NCBI RefSeq assembly: GCF_001510715.1 | Contig: NZ_LMTJ01000006.1 | Coordinates: forward strand, 313,704-377,703 | DNA: 64,000 nucleotides | Direction of reading: 5' to 3' | Source of the DNA: Bacillus sp. FJAT-29814 | Lineage (GTDB): Bacteria; Bacillota; Bacilli; Bacillales; Cytobacillaceae | Part shown: piece after piece, positions 45,305 through 54,130 of the stretch | Layout: each line of letters begins with the position of its first letter | How positions within the stretch are numbered: position 1 is the stretch's first letter | Position numbers and translations under genes: made by a program | The notes under the pieces: model-generated | Told to the model about the DNA's origin: nothing | Seen by the model: only the letters and a program-made list of their open reading frames with translations | Databases searched by the model: none

Positions 45305-47176
45305 ATGGAGAAGATGAACCGGAATGCCCCCTGTCCTTGCGGGAGCGGGAAAAAGTATAAAAAATGCTGCGGTGCAAATGAAGCTGTTTCGATTACCCAG
45401 TTGCTCGAAAGTGAGATTGATGGACTGCAAAAGCAAATGATACAGTTTGCGTTTACCTACTTTGGAGAAGAGATTGAAGAGGATTTTGCGTTGTTTGAGG
45501 AGAACAGTGAAATCCAACTGGACGACGAGCAGGAGCGCGAATTTTTCGAAATGATCCATGGTATTTGGTTCTCGCTGTTCGAGGAACTGGATGATGGAAA
45601 AACGATTATGGAGAAATTCATTGCATCTGAGGCTGGAAAAATTAGACGGCCGAAGTTACGGCAAATTTTACAATCGTGGGCGAACCCACGAGCGATTGCC
45701 GGGAAGGTAATCAAGAGCGAACACAACAAGCTGACGTTTGAGGATGGTTTTTCGGGAGAGCAGCTGGATGCAATTGTGACAGGCACTCCGGTTGAGCTGG
45801 AGGCAAACTCCTTTTTCATGGGGATGATTGTCCCGTTCGAGCAGAATTACGTGTTTTTCCCGACACCGTTTGATTTGCCTGATCTGGGAGCTGAAAATGC
45901 CTTTGCCTTCATTGCAGACAGTGCGATGGCGAACGGTTACGACTCTCCTCAAGAGTATGTGACCGACTTTTTTATGGAGGTCATGAGCGATTTGCCGATG
46001 GTGGGTGCGCAGGTTGACATTGAAGATCTGAACTGGCCGGCACCGGTTTACAAAGAAGTCGCTGATATTTTAAAAACAAGGCTCGATTCGCTTGATATAT
46101 TGCCTCCGTTTGTGGATATGGGCGTCGTGCTTTGGTACTCCTATTGCCAGAAAAAGCAGAAGCGGATTCAAAATCCAAATGCCACTGCTGCCGGTTTGCA
46201 TTATTTGATTTCGAAAATTGCCCCTATGGAAAAAGCTTACACGCAAAAAGAGCTTGCACAAATGTACGGCGTATCGGCCGGGGCCATTTCGTCGAATGCC
46301 TCAGATTTGGAAACCACCCTGAGTCAGGAAATTGAGGAGATAATGGGGATGTATTCTGATGAGGACAGACCACCAGCTCAGGTAGGGTCCGTGATTGAGT
46401 TTCCGACTAAGCGGAGGATCAGTGAGCCAAGACCGCCTAAGAAGTTGAAGAAAGTATCCCGCCGAGACGAAGAACAGGCCCAAGAATTGATCTTTGAAGC
46501 ACTGCAGGAAGAAGGCCGGAAACGGTATCAATTGGCGGAACAGGCACTGGAGCTAAATCCATTCTGTGCCGATGCCTATGTGATTCTTGCTGAAGATGTA
46601 GAATTCCTTGAGGATGCAGCTGTATTGTATCGGAGAGGGATGGAAGTCGGGATACAAGCACTTGGAAAAGAATTTTTCGAGGAAAATAAAGGCCATTTCT
46701 GGGGCTTGATTGAAACTAGGCCATATATGCGTGCCAAGCAACATTATGCCGAGGCGCTTTATCGTTTGGGCGATGTGGATGGCGCGATTGGACAGTATGA
46801 GGAAATGATTGTGTTAAACCCGATGGACAACCAGGGTGTGAGGGATTCCTTGTTTGTTGCATACGTGGATAAAGGCGAACTCCAAAAAGCCCGCGGATTA
46901 ATGGAAAATTATGATGAGGATACTACGCAAAACGCGTATAATCGGCTATTGCTTGAGCTGCTTGAGAACGGATTTACAGTGAAGGCCAAAACATTGCTTA
47001 AAGCAGCGAAGCAGATGAACAAGTTTGTTGTTCCATATTTGGTTGGGAAAAAGCGGTTGCCAAAGGTTGAACCTGATTACTACGGGTTTGGAGATGAGAA
47101 TGAGGCGATTGTTTATGCGGGGATGCATTTAACTGCTTGGAAGAAAATTGACCAACTGGAAAAATGGTTGAAGTAA
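45305..47176 (+). CDS. SEC-C motif protein with TPR-like C-terminus
   Basis: 623 residues from the ATG at 45305 (AAAGGAG 9 bases upstream). N-terminal SEC-C zinc motif [17 protein letters not shown] (about 6-21), the same module that ends SecA here. The middle holds an HTH-like stretch YTQKELAQMYGVSAGAIS (about 325-345). The C-terminal 220 residues are helical TPR-like repeats (NPFCADAYVILAEDVEF; LGDVDGAIGQYEEMIVLNPMD). Related to YecA-like zinc proteins. Function unknown; the SEC-C module may bind SecB-like partners or ribosomes (inference). Confidence 0.82.
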   Translation: MEKMNRNAPCPCGSGKKYKKCCGANEAVSITQLLESEIDGLQKQMIQFAFTYFGEEIEEDFALFEENSEIQLDDEQEREFFEMIHGIWFSLFEELDDGKTIMEKFIASEAGKIRRPKLRQILQSWANPRAIAGKVIKSEHNKLTFEDGFSGEQLDAIVTGTPVELEANSFFMGMIVPFEQNYVFFPTPFDLPDLGAENAFAFIADSAMANGYDSPQEYVTDFFMEVMSDLPMVGAQVDIEDLNWPAPVYKEVADILKTRLDSLDILPPFVDMGVVLWYSYCQKKQKRIQNPNATAAGLHYLISKIAPMEKAYTQKELAQMYGVSAGAISSNASDLETTLSQEIEEIMGMYSDEDRPPAQVGSVIEFPTKRRISEPRPPKKLKKVSRRDEEQAQELIFEALQEEGRKRYQLAEQALELNPFCADAYVILAEDVEFLEDAAVLYRRGMEVGIQALGKEFFEENKGHFWGLIETRPYMRAKQHYAEALYRLGDVDGAIGQYEEMIVLNPMDNQGVRDSLFVAYVDKGELQKARGLMENYDEDTTQNAYNRLLLELLENGFTVKAKTLLKAAKQMNKFVVPYLVGKKRLPKVEPDYYGFGDENEAIVYAGMHLTAWKKIDQLEKWLK

Positions 47177-47180
47177 ACGG

Positions 47181-47209
47181 AAAACGAGAGGCTGCTGGCC
47201 TCTCGTTTT
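47181..47209. terminator. Bidirectional terminator, SEC-C gene / cytochrome block
   Basis: AAAACGAGAGGC (47181-47192) pairs perfectly with GCCTCTCGTTTT (47198-47209); serves both converging genes. Confidence 0.92.
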
Positions 47210-47210
47210 A

Positions 47211-49121
47211 TTATGGCAATTTTACAGGTGCATGAGCAGCCTCAATTAGTGATTTGGATTCCCCTCCATGGCAGGATGAACAGCTGGTATCCTTATCTTC
47301 AACCAATCGATGCCCTTCAATAATGTTACCTATGGCATTTAATTCTTTAAATTGAGCAATCCTTCCGTACATCTCAATCGAATTATTATGGCATTTCAAA
47401 CAGAAATCTCTCTCTTCGGATGGAAGCCAAGCACCACTGCTCTTGTTAAAGGTTTGTTCCGTTTTTACGTTTCCAAATTTTTCTCTTAGCAATTTTATAT
47501 TGTTAGAACCATGAGTATCATGGCATTCCGCACAAGGTATTGCCCCTTTAAGATAACTTCCGTCAAGATTTGGTTGATTTCCTTCAGAAACCAAGAAGTG
47601 ACCTGAATTAGACTTTATATAATACGACTCGATATTTTTATTTTTTTCCGTGTTATGACACCGTAAGCACAAAGAATAATCCGATATCGTTTTGGTAGTA
47701 GGGGTGATAATATTATTGGTCAGAGTGCCTTCAGCGGTTATGGACTTCTTATATGAAAACACCTCTTTTATAACATTAGGATATTTGTTTGTATCATAAA
47801 TGGAATTGTCTTCATGGCATTCAATACACGATGTTTCCAAACTATCGATTGTTAAAGTATTTAATCCCCTTTCAGGTACTAGCTTCTCATGTTTATATAC
47901 AAAATGGTCTTTTAGCAAATTGGGATTTTCTTCTGACCAGCCTGTATGCGGATTATGACAAGATGTACATGATTCAGCATTTTTTAATTCATTTATTCCT
48001 CCACCTGAGTAATCAGCAGGGTTATTATGGTGGTAAGTCTTATCAATTTGGTCAATCATCGGTGCGTTCATTGTGCCATCATGACAAGCCATGCAATAGT
48101 TGGATGAAGGGTCAGCCTGAAGTTCACCTTTGAATCTATCTTTATAGGAAACCCCATTTAAAGTACTATCCGAACCTCCTTCATGTGAACTATGGCAGGC
48201 CGCACACATATTTGTATTTGCTAAATAATGTCCATGCGGATTATCAGATTCACTCATTTCACTCTTGGTTGTAAATTTAAAGGTCTTGGTATAAATAGGG
48301 TTCTTCACATCATCGAGTAAGTCAGGATCGATATATACCTTATAAGTAGAATTCAACTTCCAATATACTGGATCGTCGGGTGTAAATAAAATTTCATACA
48401 AATAATTATTATCATTTTGTTTTCCTAAGTCATTTATTTTTGTTGTCCCGCTTACTTGATTCGCACCAAACATTACAATGATTGGATTATACGGAGCGGA
48501 AGTTAAATTTATTTTATTTACAAGATTAGTCATTGGGTAATCATCAGAAACCGTTATTTTAATTTTGGCTTCAAGTGGCACCCTGGTGAAATCCTCTCCG
48601 ATTAGGAAAGTTTTATCAGGAAGCTCAATTCCCGATTTAGTTATGATTGGTCTTACAGTGTCTAAGGGACCTATGGTAATTGTCACAGATTCTTTATCTA
48701 TCATCGCTCCAGCATCCGGGATATTCTCCTTGATTTCTATAGAAATATTGTGATTTCCTTCCGTAAGCCTACTAGTAGAAAAAGTCCAAGTTTTATCGGT
48801 GCCATTATCAATAATTTCCCATTTATCCCCTTTCAAATTATCACCGACTAAGGAAGAGTCTGAAAAAGCTGTATCATTATCGTACGCAGTAAAAAGAAGC
48901 TGCTCCATAGAGACATTGTCATCACTGTAGGTTCCTTGAAAGACAATCTCTTTTGTATGAAGGACTTCATTATTAACTGGAGAATTAATTTTAATTGTTG
49001 GCGGATCACCTATAGCAGCATTTACTTGTATTTTCGGAATAGCAAAAACTGATGAACATACCAGTAGAAGAATTAAAAAAGCCGGAAAAACTTTATTAAA
49101 ATATCCGATGTTTTGTTTCAT
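47211..49121 (-). CDS. Exported octahaem c-type cytochrome (doubled-CXXCH type) with Ig-like N-terminal domains
   Basis: 636 residues. Signal peptide (about 1-36), then about 250 residues of Ig-like beta domains (IKINSPVNNEVLHTKEIVF...) and no haem, then eight CXXCH sites: CAACH, CMACH, CTSCH, CIECH, CLRCH, CAECH, CLKCH, CSSCH. Several occur as CXXCH followed by NPH/DTH, the doubled-CXXCH pattern. No C-terminal anchor or LPXTG. Probably sits in or on the cell wall as the outermost electron carrier. It has its own promoter region and follows a terminator, so may be expressed separately from the five upstream genes. Confidence 0.88.
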   Translation of the reverse strand: MKQNIGYFNKVFPAFLILLLVCSSVFAIPKIQVNAAIGDPPTIKINSPVNNEVLHTKEIVFQGTYSDDNVSMEQLLFTAYDNDTAFSDSSLVGDNLKGDKWEIIDNGTDKTWTFSTSRLTEGNHNISIEIKENIPDAGAMIDKESVTITIGPLDTVRPIITKSGIELPDKTFLIGEDFTRVPLEAKIKITVSDDYPMTNLVNKINLTSAPYNPIIVMFGANQVSGTTKINDLGKQNDNNYLYEILFTPDDPVYWKLNSTYKVYIDPDLLDDVKNPIYTKTFKFTTKSEMSESDNPHGHYLANTNMCAACHSSHEGGSDSTLNGVSYKDRFKGELQADPSSNYCMACHDGTMNAPMIDQIDKTYHHNNPADYSGGGINELKNAESCTSCHNPHTGWSEENPNLLKDHFVYKHEKLVPERGLNTLTIDSLETSCIECHEDNSIYDTNKYPNVIKEVFSYKKSITAEGTLTNNIITPTTKTISDYSLCLRCHNTEKNKNIESYYIKSNSGHFLVSEGNQPNLDGSYLKGAIPCAECHDTHGSNNIKLLREKFGNVKTEQTFNKSSGAWLPSEERDFCLKCHNNSIEMYGRIAQFKELNAIGNIIEGHRLVEDKDTSCSSCHGGESKSLIEAAHAPVKLP

Positions 49122-49196
49122 AGACAGTCAACTCGTTTTCATTTAATTTATGTTAGATAATACGCTAAAATATTTTTCAATAGGGATTATATGTAT

Positions 49197-49205
49197 ATTA
49201 TAGCA
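49197..49205 (-). promoter_or_regulatory. Possible extended -10 promoter of the octahaem gene
   Basis: Minus strand TGCTATAAT (49205-49197), an extended -10, about 75 bases before the start codon; no good -35. Confidence 0.4.
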
Positions 49206-49299
49206 GTAAGATAGGGTAGAAATTGGGGCAGAAATAGAGCGATTTATTGACGAAAATGTGAATAAAATTTTGACAAATTTGTGACAATGTGGAATAATG

Positions 49300-49338
49300 A
49301 AATAAAAGCAGGGTAACAAATTATGCTACCCCGCTTTT
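49300..49338 (-). terminator. Terminator after the hexahaem cytochrome gene
   Basis: AAAGCAGGGTA (49305-49315) pairs with TACCCCGCTTT (49327-49337, one wobble); T-rich on the minus strand. A second hairpin AGCTAACAA / TTGTTGGCT sits at 49367-49397, nearer the stop codon. Confidence 0.8.
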
Positions 49339-49400
49339 TACTAATCTAATAAGAACTTTTTTCTTAAGCTAACAAGTAGTGGCGCTATTTGTTGGCTTTT

Positions 49401-51143
49401 TTATTGTTTTACACCTGGTTGTAATGGGCTGTAATTGCTCCAAGTTGTTTCATCGCTTGCAATCGAGCCGTCATGGCATCCGAAGCATACAGACATACCA
49501 GTGTAACGTTTTAATGCAGATGATGGGTTTGGATCTTTCAAATAATCTGTAGCTGCTGCTTTAGCTGCAGTTGCATCTCCAGCATATTTTGCAGGGTCAA
49601 ATGGTGCACCTGCTACAGTTAATTCTGTAAGTCCTCTATCTAAAGAGTCTTTCATGATTGTTGCATCTGTACCGTGGGCATAGTGACAGCGTACGCAAGT
49701 TAATCTATCGGTATCTGTTTGGTGACGGTGTGCAGTCGTGTAGACTCCAGTTTCGTTAGAATAAGTTGCAGATAGGTAGTCAGTATGACAAGACGCACAG
49801 AATTTGCTCATTTGAACGCCGCTATCTTTTACGTATGTTGAAGCAGCACTATCAAAGAAGTCATAGTTATTGGATACTTTATCAATAGCTGAACCAATTA
49901 GGAATGTTGCACTGTCAATGCTTGCAGCTGTTGTATCACTGTTTTTGCTGTATGCGAAACCGTCTTTCCAAACGAACACAAAGTCTGCGGTTGGTTTTTT
50001 AACATCAGCACCAGCTTTTAGCTGTGTATCAACAGCTGGCCGGCCACCGTCAGAACGTATCCATAAGGATGAGTCTTCAATGTACTTTTTACCTTTATAA
50101 TCCCACTTGTATGTGGAAATGACTACAGAACCCGCTGGAACGGCTGCTCTCTTGAAGAATACGTTTGCATCAACTGCAGCTTGGTCTGCTAATGTTTGTC
50201 TTACAAGAATGTAATCTCCAACATTTGATGTAGGAAGAGAAGCTTTTTCATAAATGCTGCGGTTGGTAAACTTCATCCCGCCGTTTGTTTTACCGGAAGT
50301 GATTGCATTCTCAGTTTTAATCCAGCCAGCAGGGTCAGCTTTAAGCAAGCGTGTACTGTCAGAGCCGTGTGGATTGTGGCAGCTTGCGCAAGTAAACTCT
50401 TCAGCCCATTTGCCTGTGTCAGAATGATTTCCACCTGGTGCTGCTTTAATATCTACTGAGCCATCGGATAAGTGGACAGACATATTGTTTGCATGTGAAC
50501 CGCCAAATGTACCTGCATTAGTCGGTGCACCAAATACGGAGTTAGCCCCCATTGTACCATCATGGCATGCGGCACAAGTGCTGTATGTTCCATCCCTGAA
50601 CAACAGGTAGTGGTCTTCACCTGTGTGAGTTTGGTGACAGCTAGCACAGGAGTTGGTGTTGTTTTGATAAGAGCCGTGCATTTTTTGCCCAGATCTTTTT
50701 TTGCTTAGACCTTCGAAGCCAGTTTCGTTGGCGTTCATCAGGTTTGTGCTGTGGTCAACCTTACTGGTGTCAATAATGGCATTGCTATAATTGCCAACAA
50801 GCACCGATGTACTTGCAACTACAACAGTAGGAGCTGATTTATAAGCAAGTTCAACTGTGTATCTTGCTCCTTCTGTTAATGTTGGAGTTGTATAAGAACC
50901 AGTTTTGTCAGCAGCAGTAGTGATGTCTTTAGTTTCTACAACCGCATTAGCTGCATCTCTTAATGTTACAGTAAATTCCGTTCCAGCTGCATCTGTAGAT
51001 AAACCTTTAAATGCAACATCAAAAACACTTCCATTTTGGACCGCTTCAAAGCCGAATGGGCTCTTCGCAAAAGCGCCAGTTGCCAGAATTCCCACTAGAA
51101 ATAATGCTAGAACTAGTGAGAAACTGAGTTTTGTCTTACTCAT
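49401..51143 (-). CDS. Exported hexahaem c-type cytochrome
   Basis: 580 residues. Signal peptide (about 1-26, ending GAFA), a beta-rich domain (about 27-125), then six CXXCH sites: CASCHQTH, CAACHDG, CASCHNPH, CASCHTDY, CVRCHYAH, CFGCHDG. A 130-residue haem-free insert lies between the third and fourth sites (about 285-430). Ala/Thr-rich and free of Cys apart from the haem sites. No membrane anchor at the C-terminus. Last gene before a terminator in the cytochrome operon. Likely accepts electrons from the membrane multihaem proteins encoded upstream. Confidence 0.9.
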   Translation of the reverse strand: MSKTKLSFSLVLALFLVGILATGAFAKSPFGFEAVQNGSVFDVAFKGLSTDAAGTEFTVTLRDAANAVVETKDITTAADKTGSYTTPTLTEGARYTVELAYKSAPTVVVASTSVLVGNYSNAIIDTSKVDHSTNLMNANETGFEGLSKKRSGQKMHGSYQNNTNSCASCHQTHTGEDHYLLFRDGTYSTCAACHDGTMGANSVFGAPTNAGTFGGSHANNMSVHLSDGSVDIKAAPGGNHSDTGKWAEEFTCASCHNPHGSDSTRLLKADPAGWIKTENAITSGKTNGGMKFTNRSIYEKASLPTSNVGDYILVRQTLADQAAVDANVFFKRAAVPAGSVVISTYKWDYKGKKYIEDSSLWIRSDGGRPAVDTQLKAGADVKKPTADFVFVWKDGFAYSKNSDTTAASIDSATFLIGSAIDKVSNNYDFFDSAASTYVKDSGVQMSKFCASCHTDYLSATYSNETGVYTTAHRHQTDTDRLTCVRCHYAHGTDATIMKDSLDRGLTELTVAGAPFDPAKYAGDATAAKAAATDYLKDPNPSSALKRYTGMSVCFGCHDGSIASDETTWSNYSPLQPGVKQ

Positions 51144-51247
51144 TCCAAAAACCTCCCATGTTTCTCTTTTTTCTCTCTCTTTTTTTATAAGCTTATAAAA
51201 CTATTACCTTCTTCTTTCGGTGCACCACCTCCTTAAATCATAGTTTC

Positions 51248-52225
51248 CTAGAAGTAAACTGCCACACGTTGATTAAATGTATCTGTTATAAATAGCTGAC
51301 TCTTTTCGTCGATAAATAATCCATTTGGCAGGAAGAATTGTTCATTATCTCCGCCTAGGCCGCCAAATTGATAGACTTGTTCTCCCTTTTTATCGAATCC
51401 ATAGACATAGTGTGTCATGTTATCAATCATAAATAGGGTCCCTTTTGAATCAACAGCAAGGCCTCTCGGGTTAACAAACTTAGAATCTCCTTTGGCATCC
51501 TTGTTTCCGTTGATAGCGCGCTCGAATTTTCCCTTTTTATCAAAGATGACTACTCGTTGGTTGCCTGAATCTGCTACATAAATATTTCCATCTCGGTCTA
51601 TGGTTACTGCATTAGGTGAATTCAATTGATCTTCTTCGCTAGAGGCGGACGCAATCTCCAGGAGCTTTTTCCCCTCTAGATCAAAGACAAAGACTTTTTT
51701 ACTTTCGATATCTGTAGCATATACCTTATTATCAAATATTCTTAGACCAGCAGGACTTGTTAATAATGTTGTTGCATCATTTTTGTCTCCGAAGTATTTA
51801 ATGAACTTTCCTTTTTTATCGAAGATTGATATCTTGCCATTATATAAGTCTGCTACATACACATTTCCCTTTTTATCACCAGAAATTCCATAAGGAAATT
51901 TAAATTCCCCTTGGCCTTCCCCTTCTTTACCAAACTTAAATATTGGGGTGCCTGATGTATCAAATACTTGAACCTGTTTATTATTTGTATCCGTTACGTA
52001 AACATATTCTCCAATTTTCGAAACATCCATTGGTTTATCTAAGGGTGTTTTAAAATCTCCTTGAATAAAATAACTGAAATGTGGCGGGCCGCCTTTTACC
52101 GTATTTGCTACTTTATCTACATCATTTCCTAAATTTAAAAAGTAAATGACCGCAAAGAGAACAACGGATAATCCGGCAATGGTGCCCATCAATTTATAAA
52201 CGGTTTTTCTTTTCAAAGGGTCCAA
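51248..52225 (-). CDS. Membrane-anchored NHL-repeat beta-propeller
   Basis: 325 residues: one N-terminal transmembrane helix (about 12-30), then six NHL blades outside the cell, each like YVTDTNNKQVQVFDTSG, VYVADLYNGKISIFDKKG or ITVADSGNQRVVIFDKKG-type. No catalytic residues seen. NHL propellers often accompany multihaem cytochromes as scaffolds for assembly or docking. 105 bases before the hexahaem gene, 17 bases behind the TPR gene. Confidence 0.9.
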   Translation of the reverse strand: MDPLKRKTVYKLMGTIAGLSVVLFAVIYFLNLGNDVDKVANTVKGGPPHFSYFIQGDFKTPLDKPMDVSKIGEYVYVTDTNNKQVQVFDTSGTPIFKFGKEGEGQGEFKFPYGISGDKKGNVYVADLYNGKISIFDKKGKFIKYFGDKNDATTLLTSPAGLRIFDNKVYATDIESKKVFVFDLEGKKLLEIASASSEEDQLNSPNAVTIDRDGNIYVADSGNQRVVIFDKKGKFERAINGNKDAKGDSKFVNPRGLAVDSKGTLFMIDNMTHYVYGFDKKGEQVYQFGGLGGDNEQFFLPNGLFIDEKSQLFITDTFNQRVAVYF

Positions 52226-52242
52226 CTCCTTTTATCCCAGGT

Positions 52243-52929
52243 TTATTCTTTGGATGATAGTCGATCGAGTGCTTTTAGCGCAGGTTTATAAAGTGGATCA
52301 TAGGCCAGTGCATCTTTAAAGATTGCCTCTGCTTCTTTTTTCTTCCCCTGGTCCTCAGCAACTAGACCAATCTCATAAATTGTATCGGTGTTCCCCTGAT
52401 TTAATCGATCGGCCTCATTCAAGGCTTTATTTGCTTCATCGTACATTTTTAATTTTCGATAACTTCTTCCTTTTAACAGATGGCCTTTATAGTCTTTCGG
52501 AGAAATTTCGGTTGCTTTTATTGCATTTTGCAAGGCTGCATCCTGGTCTCCTTTTATATCGTAGACAATGCTTAAATTTAAATAGGCATCAAAGTAATTT
52601 TTATCTAGTGATTTTGCAATTTTATATTCTTTAATGGCTTCATCGTAATCTTTTGCTAGAAAATATGAATAGCCTAACTGAACTCGGTTTTTAGGATCAT
52701 TGGGACTTTTATTAACTTCAGCTTTGTAAAATTTGATTTGCTCAGCAATTTTTTCAGTATCGGTATCCGGCCATAAATATTTTTCACTGATAAAATACCC
52801 AGCTACCAAGCAAATGGCTAAAGTCCCAACCAATAGAAGCGTTGATTGCCACCAAGTGAATCGATCCTTCGACTTTTTTTCACTTCTTTTCTCAGGTTCT
52901 TTTGTTTGAAGATTTTCCTCCGTTTGCAT
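52243..52929 (-). CDS. Membrane-anchored TPR protein
   Basis: 228 residues from the ATG at 52929 (AGGAGGG 5 bases upstream); the longer frame overlaps the preceding cytochrome and is not real. Charged N-terminus, one transmembrane helix (about 29-48), then four to five TPRs (NRVQLGYSYFLAKDYDEAI; YFDAYLNLSIVYDIKGDQDA). Resembles NrfG/CcmH-type TPR proteins that help haem attachment or complex assembly (inference). It lies 10 bases after the dodecahaem gene. Confidence 0.88.
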   Translation of the reverse strand: MQTEENLQTKEPEKRSEKKSKDRFTWWQSTLLLVGTLAICLVAGYFISEKYLWPDTDTEKIAEQIKFYKAEVNKSPNDPKNRVQLGYSYFLAKDYDEAIKEYKIAKSLDKNYFDAYLNLSIVYDIKGDQDAALQNAIKATEISPKDYKGHLLKGRSYRKLKMYDEANKALNEADRLNQGNTDTIYEIGLVAEDQGKKKEAEAIFKDALAYDPLYKPALKALDRLSSKE

Positions 52930-52939
52930 ACGAACCCTC

Positions 52940-54103
52940 CTACTCTTCCTTATGACATGATGAACATTTTTTTTCATTGTGGCACTGGTAACATGTCTTT
53001 GATACCTGGACATTTTGAGGTAATTTAATTGGATGTGTTTCTCTCCACTCTTTACCATCATGACTGCTAGGATGACAGCTACTACATGTGACATTTGAAG
53101 TTTTATTCTTTCCGGTCTTTTGATAATCATGGCAGGTTAAACAGGTTTGTTCGTTTTTGTTTGCTTCGATTCCATGATTGCTGATAAAACCTTTGTTATG
53201 GCTTGCCGGACGTTGTAAATGACATTTCTGACAATACGTATTTTCTTTTGCGTAATCCTGATGACTTACCTTTTTCGTTTCGATCTTTTCGTTGTTTAAA
53301 AATTTTGTGTAGGCTGGCTTATCGTTAAATAACGTAATATCGCCATCAGACATATATTGATGACATTCATTACATTTGGTAATTTCCTTTTCGGCTAGAT
53401 TACCGTGCGTCTCCAGTTTAAAATCCTCTTTTTTGTGTGTTTTAGGATACATCTCTGATGTATGACATGCTTTACACTCTGTGGTAACTTGACGTGCTCT
53501 ATGACATTCCATACAAGTATCCATTTTAGGACTAGTAAACTTTTTATCACTCATCATTGATTTTCCGAGCTGTTCATCCCATTTTCCATAGTCTGATTTA
53601 AATGTCACTTTACGTTCAGCAATTTTACCGTGGGCAACGCCGCTATGACATTGTGTACACTTGATATCCTTATCCATGTGTTTATCATGGGGAATAATTA
53701 GGTCGCCTGAAGCTGTTACGTCCCGCGTTTTCATATTATGGCAGGATTCGCAGGCCGAGTTCGGTATGTCCTTTGGCATCTGAATTGGAGCAGTGTAGGT
53801 GTCTGTTGTTTTTTTATATAGTTCAACTACCCCTTCAACCTTAGCCTTTGCTAGATTTTTAGCCCCAGGCTCAACATGACAGCTTATACATTCGACTTCA
53901 CTGTGCGTGGAGACTTTCCACGTATAGTACTCCGGCTTGATTTCATGGCATGATGAGCAAAATTCCGAACTGGAGGTGGCTTTTAGCCCTAAACCGCCTA
54001 AGGCAAAGAATAAGGCTAAAAACAGCACCGTTAACGTTCCAATTTTAAATAGTTTATAGCGAAATTTGGGAGGGGCCAGCAGCTCGTTATGTTCTTCTTC
54101 CAT
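52940..54103 (-). CDS. Membrane-anchored NapC/NirT-like cytochrome with 12 CXXCH motifs
   Basis: 387 residues from the ATG at 54103 (AAAGGAGGG upstream). Cytoplasmic tail, one transmembrane helix (about 20-42), then FCSSCHEIKPEY, the NapC/NirT opening, and in total twelve CXXCH: CSSCH, CISCH, CESCH, CTQCH, CMECH, CKACH, CNECH, CQKCH, CLTCH, CSSCH, CYQCH, CSSCH. The first four follow the NapC tetrahaem spacing; the rest is an extension. It is a paralogue of the next gene upstream (shared FCSSCHExxPEY, RDVTASGDL/RLVTASGDL, CxxCHxGVxHxKI). No CXXCK site, so no NrfA-type active haem. Confidence 0.92.
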   Translation of the reverse strand: MEEEHNELLAPPKFRYKLFKIGTLTVLFLALFFALGGLGLKATSSSEFCSSCHEIKPEYYTWKVSTHSEVECISCHVEPGAKNLAKAKVEGVVELYKKTTDTYTAPIQMPKDIPNSACESCHNMKTRDVTASGDLIIPHDKHMDKDIKCTQCHSGVAHGKIAERKVTFKSDYGKWDEQLGKSMMSDKKFTSPKMDTCMECHRARQVTTECKACHTSEMYPKTHKKEDFKLETHGNLAEKEITKCNECHQYMSDGDITLFNDKPAYTKFLNNEKIETKKVSHQDYAKENTYCQKCHLQRPASHNKGFISNHGIEANKNEQTCLTCHDYQKTGKNKTSNVTCSSCHPSSHDGKEWRETHPIKLPQNVQVSKTCYQCHNEKKCSSCHKEE

Positions 54104-54130
54104 ACATGAGTCCCTCCTTTTCAATAATAA

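Noticed and set aside
52930..53130. N-terminal extension of the TPR protein
   Set aside because: This stretch is the frame-shifted 3' end of the dodecahaem gene; a good ribosome site supports the ATG at 52929.
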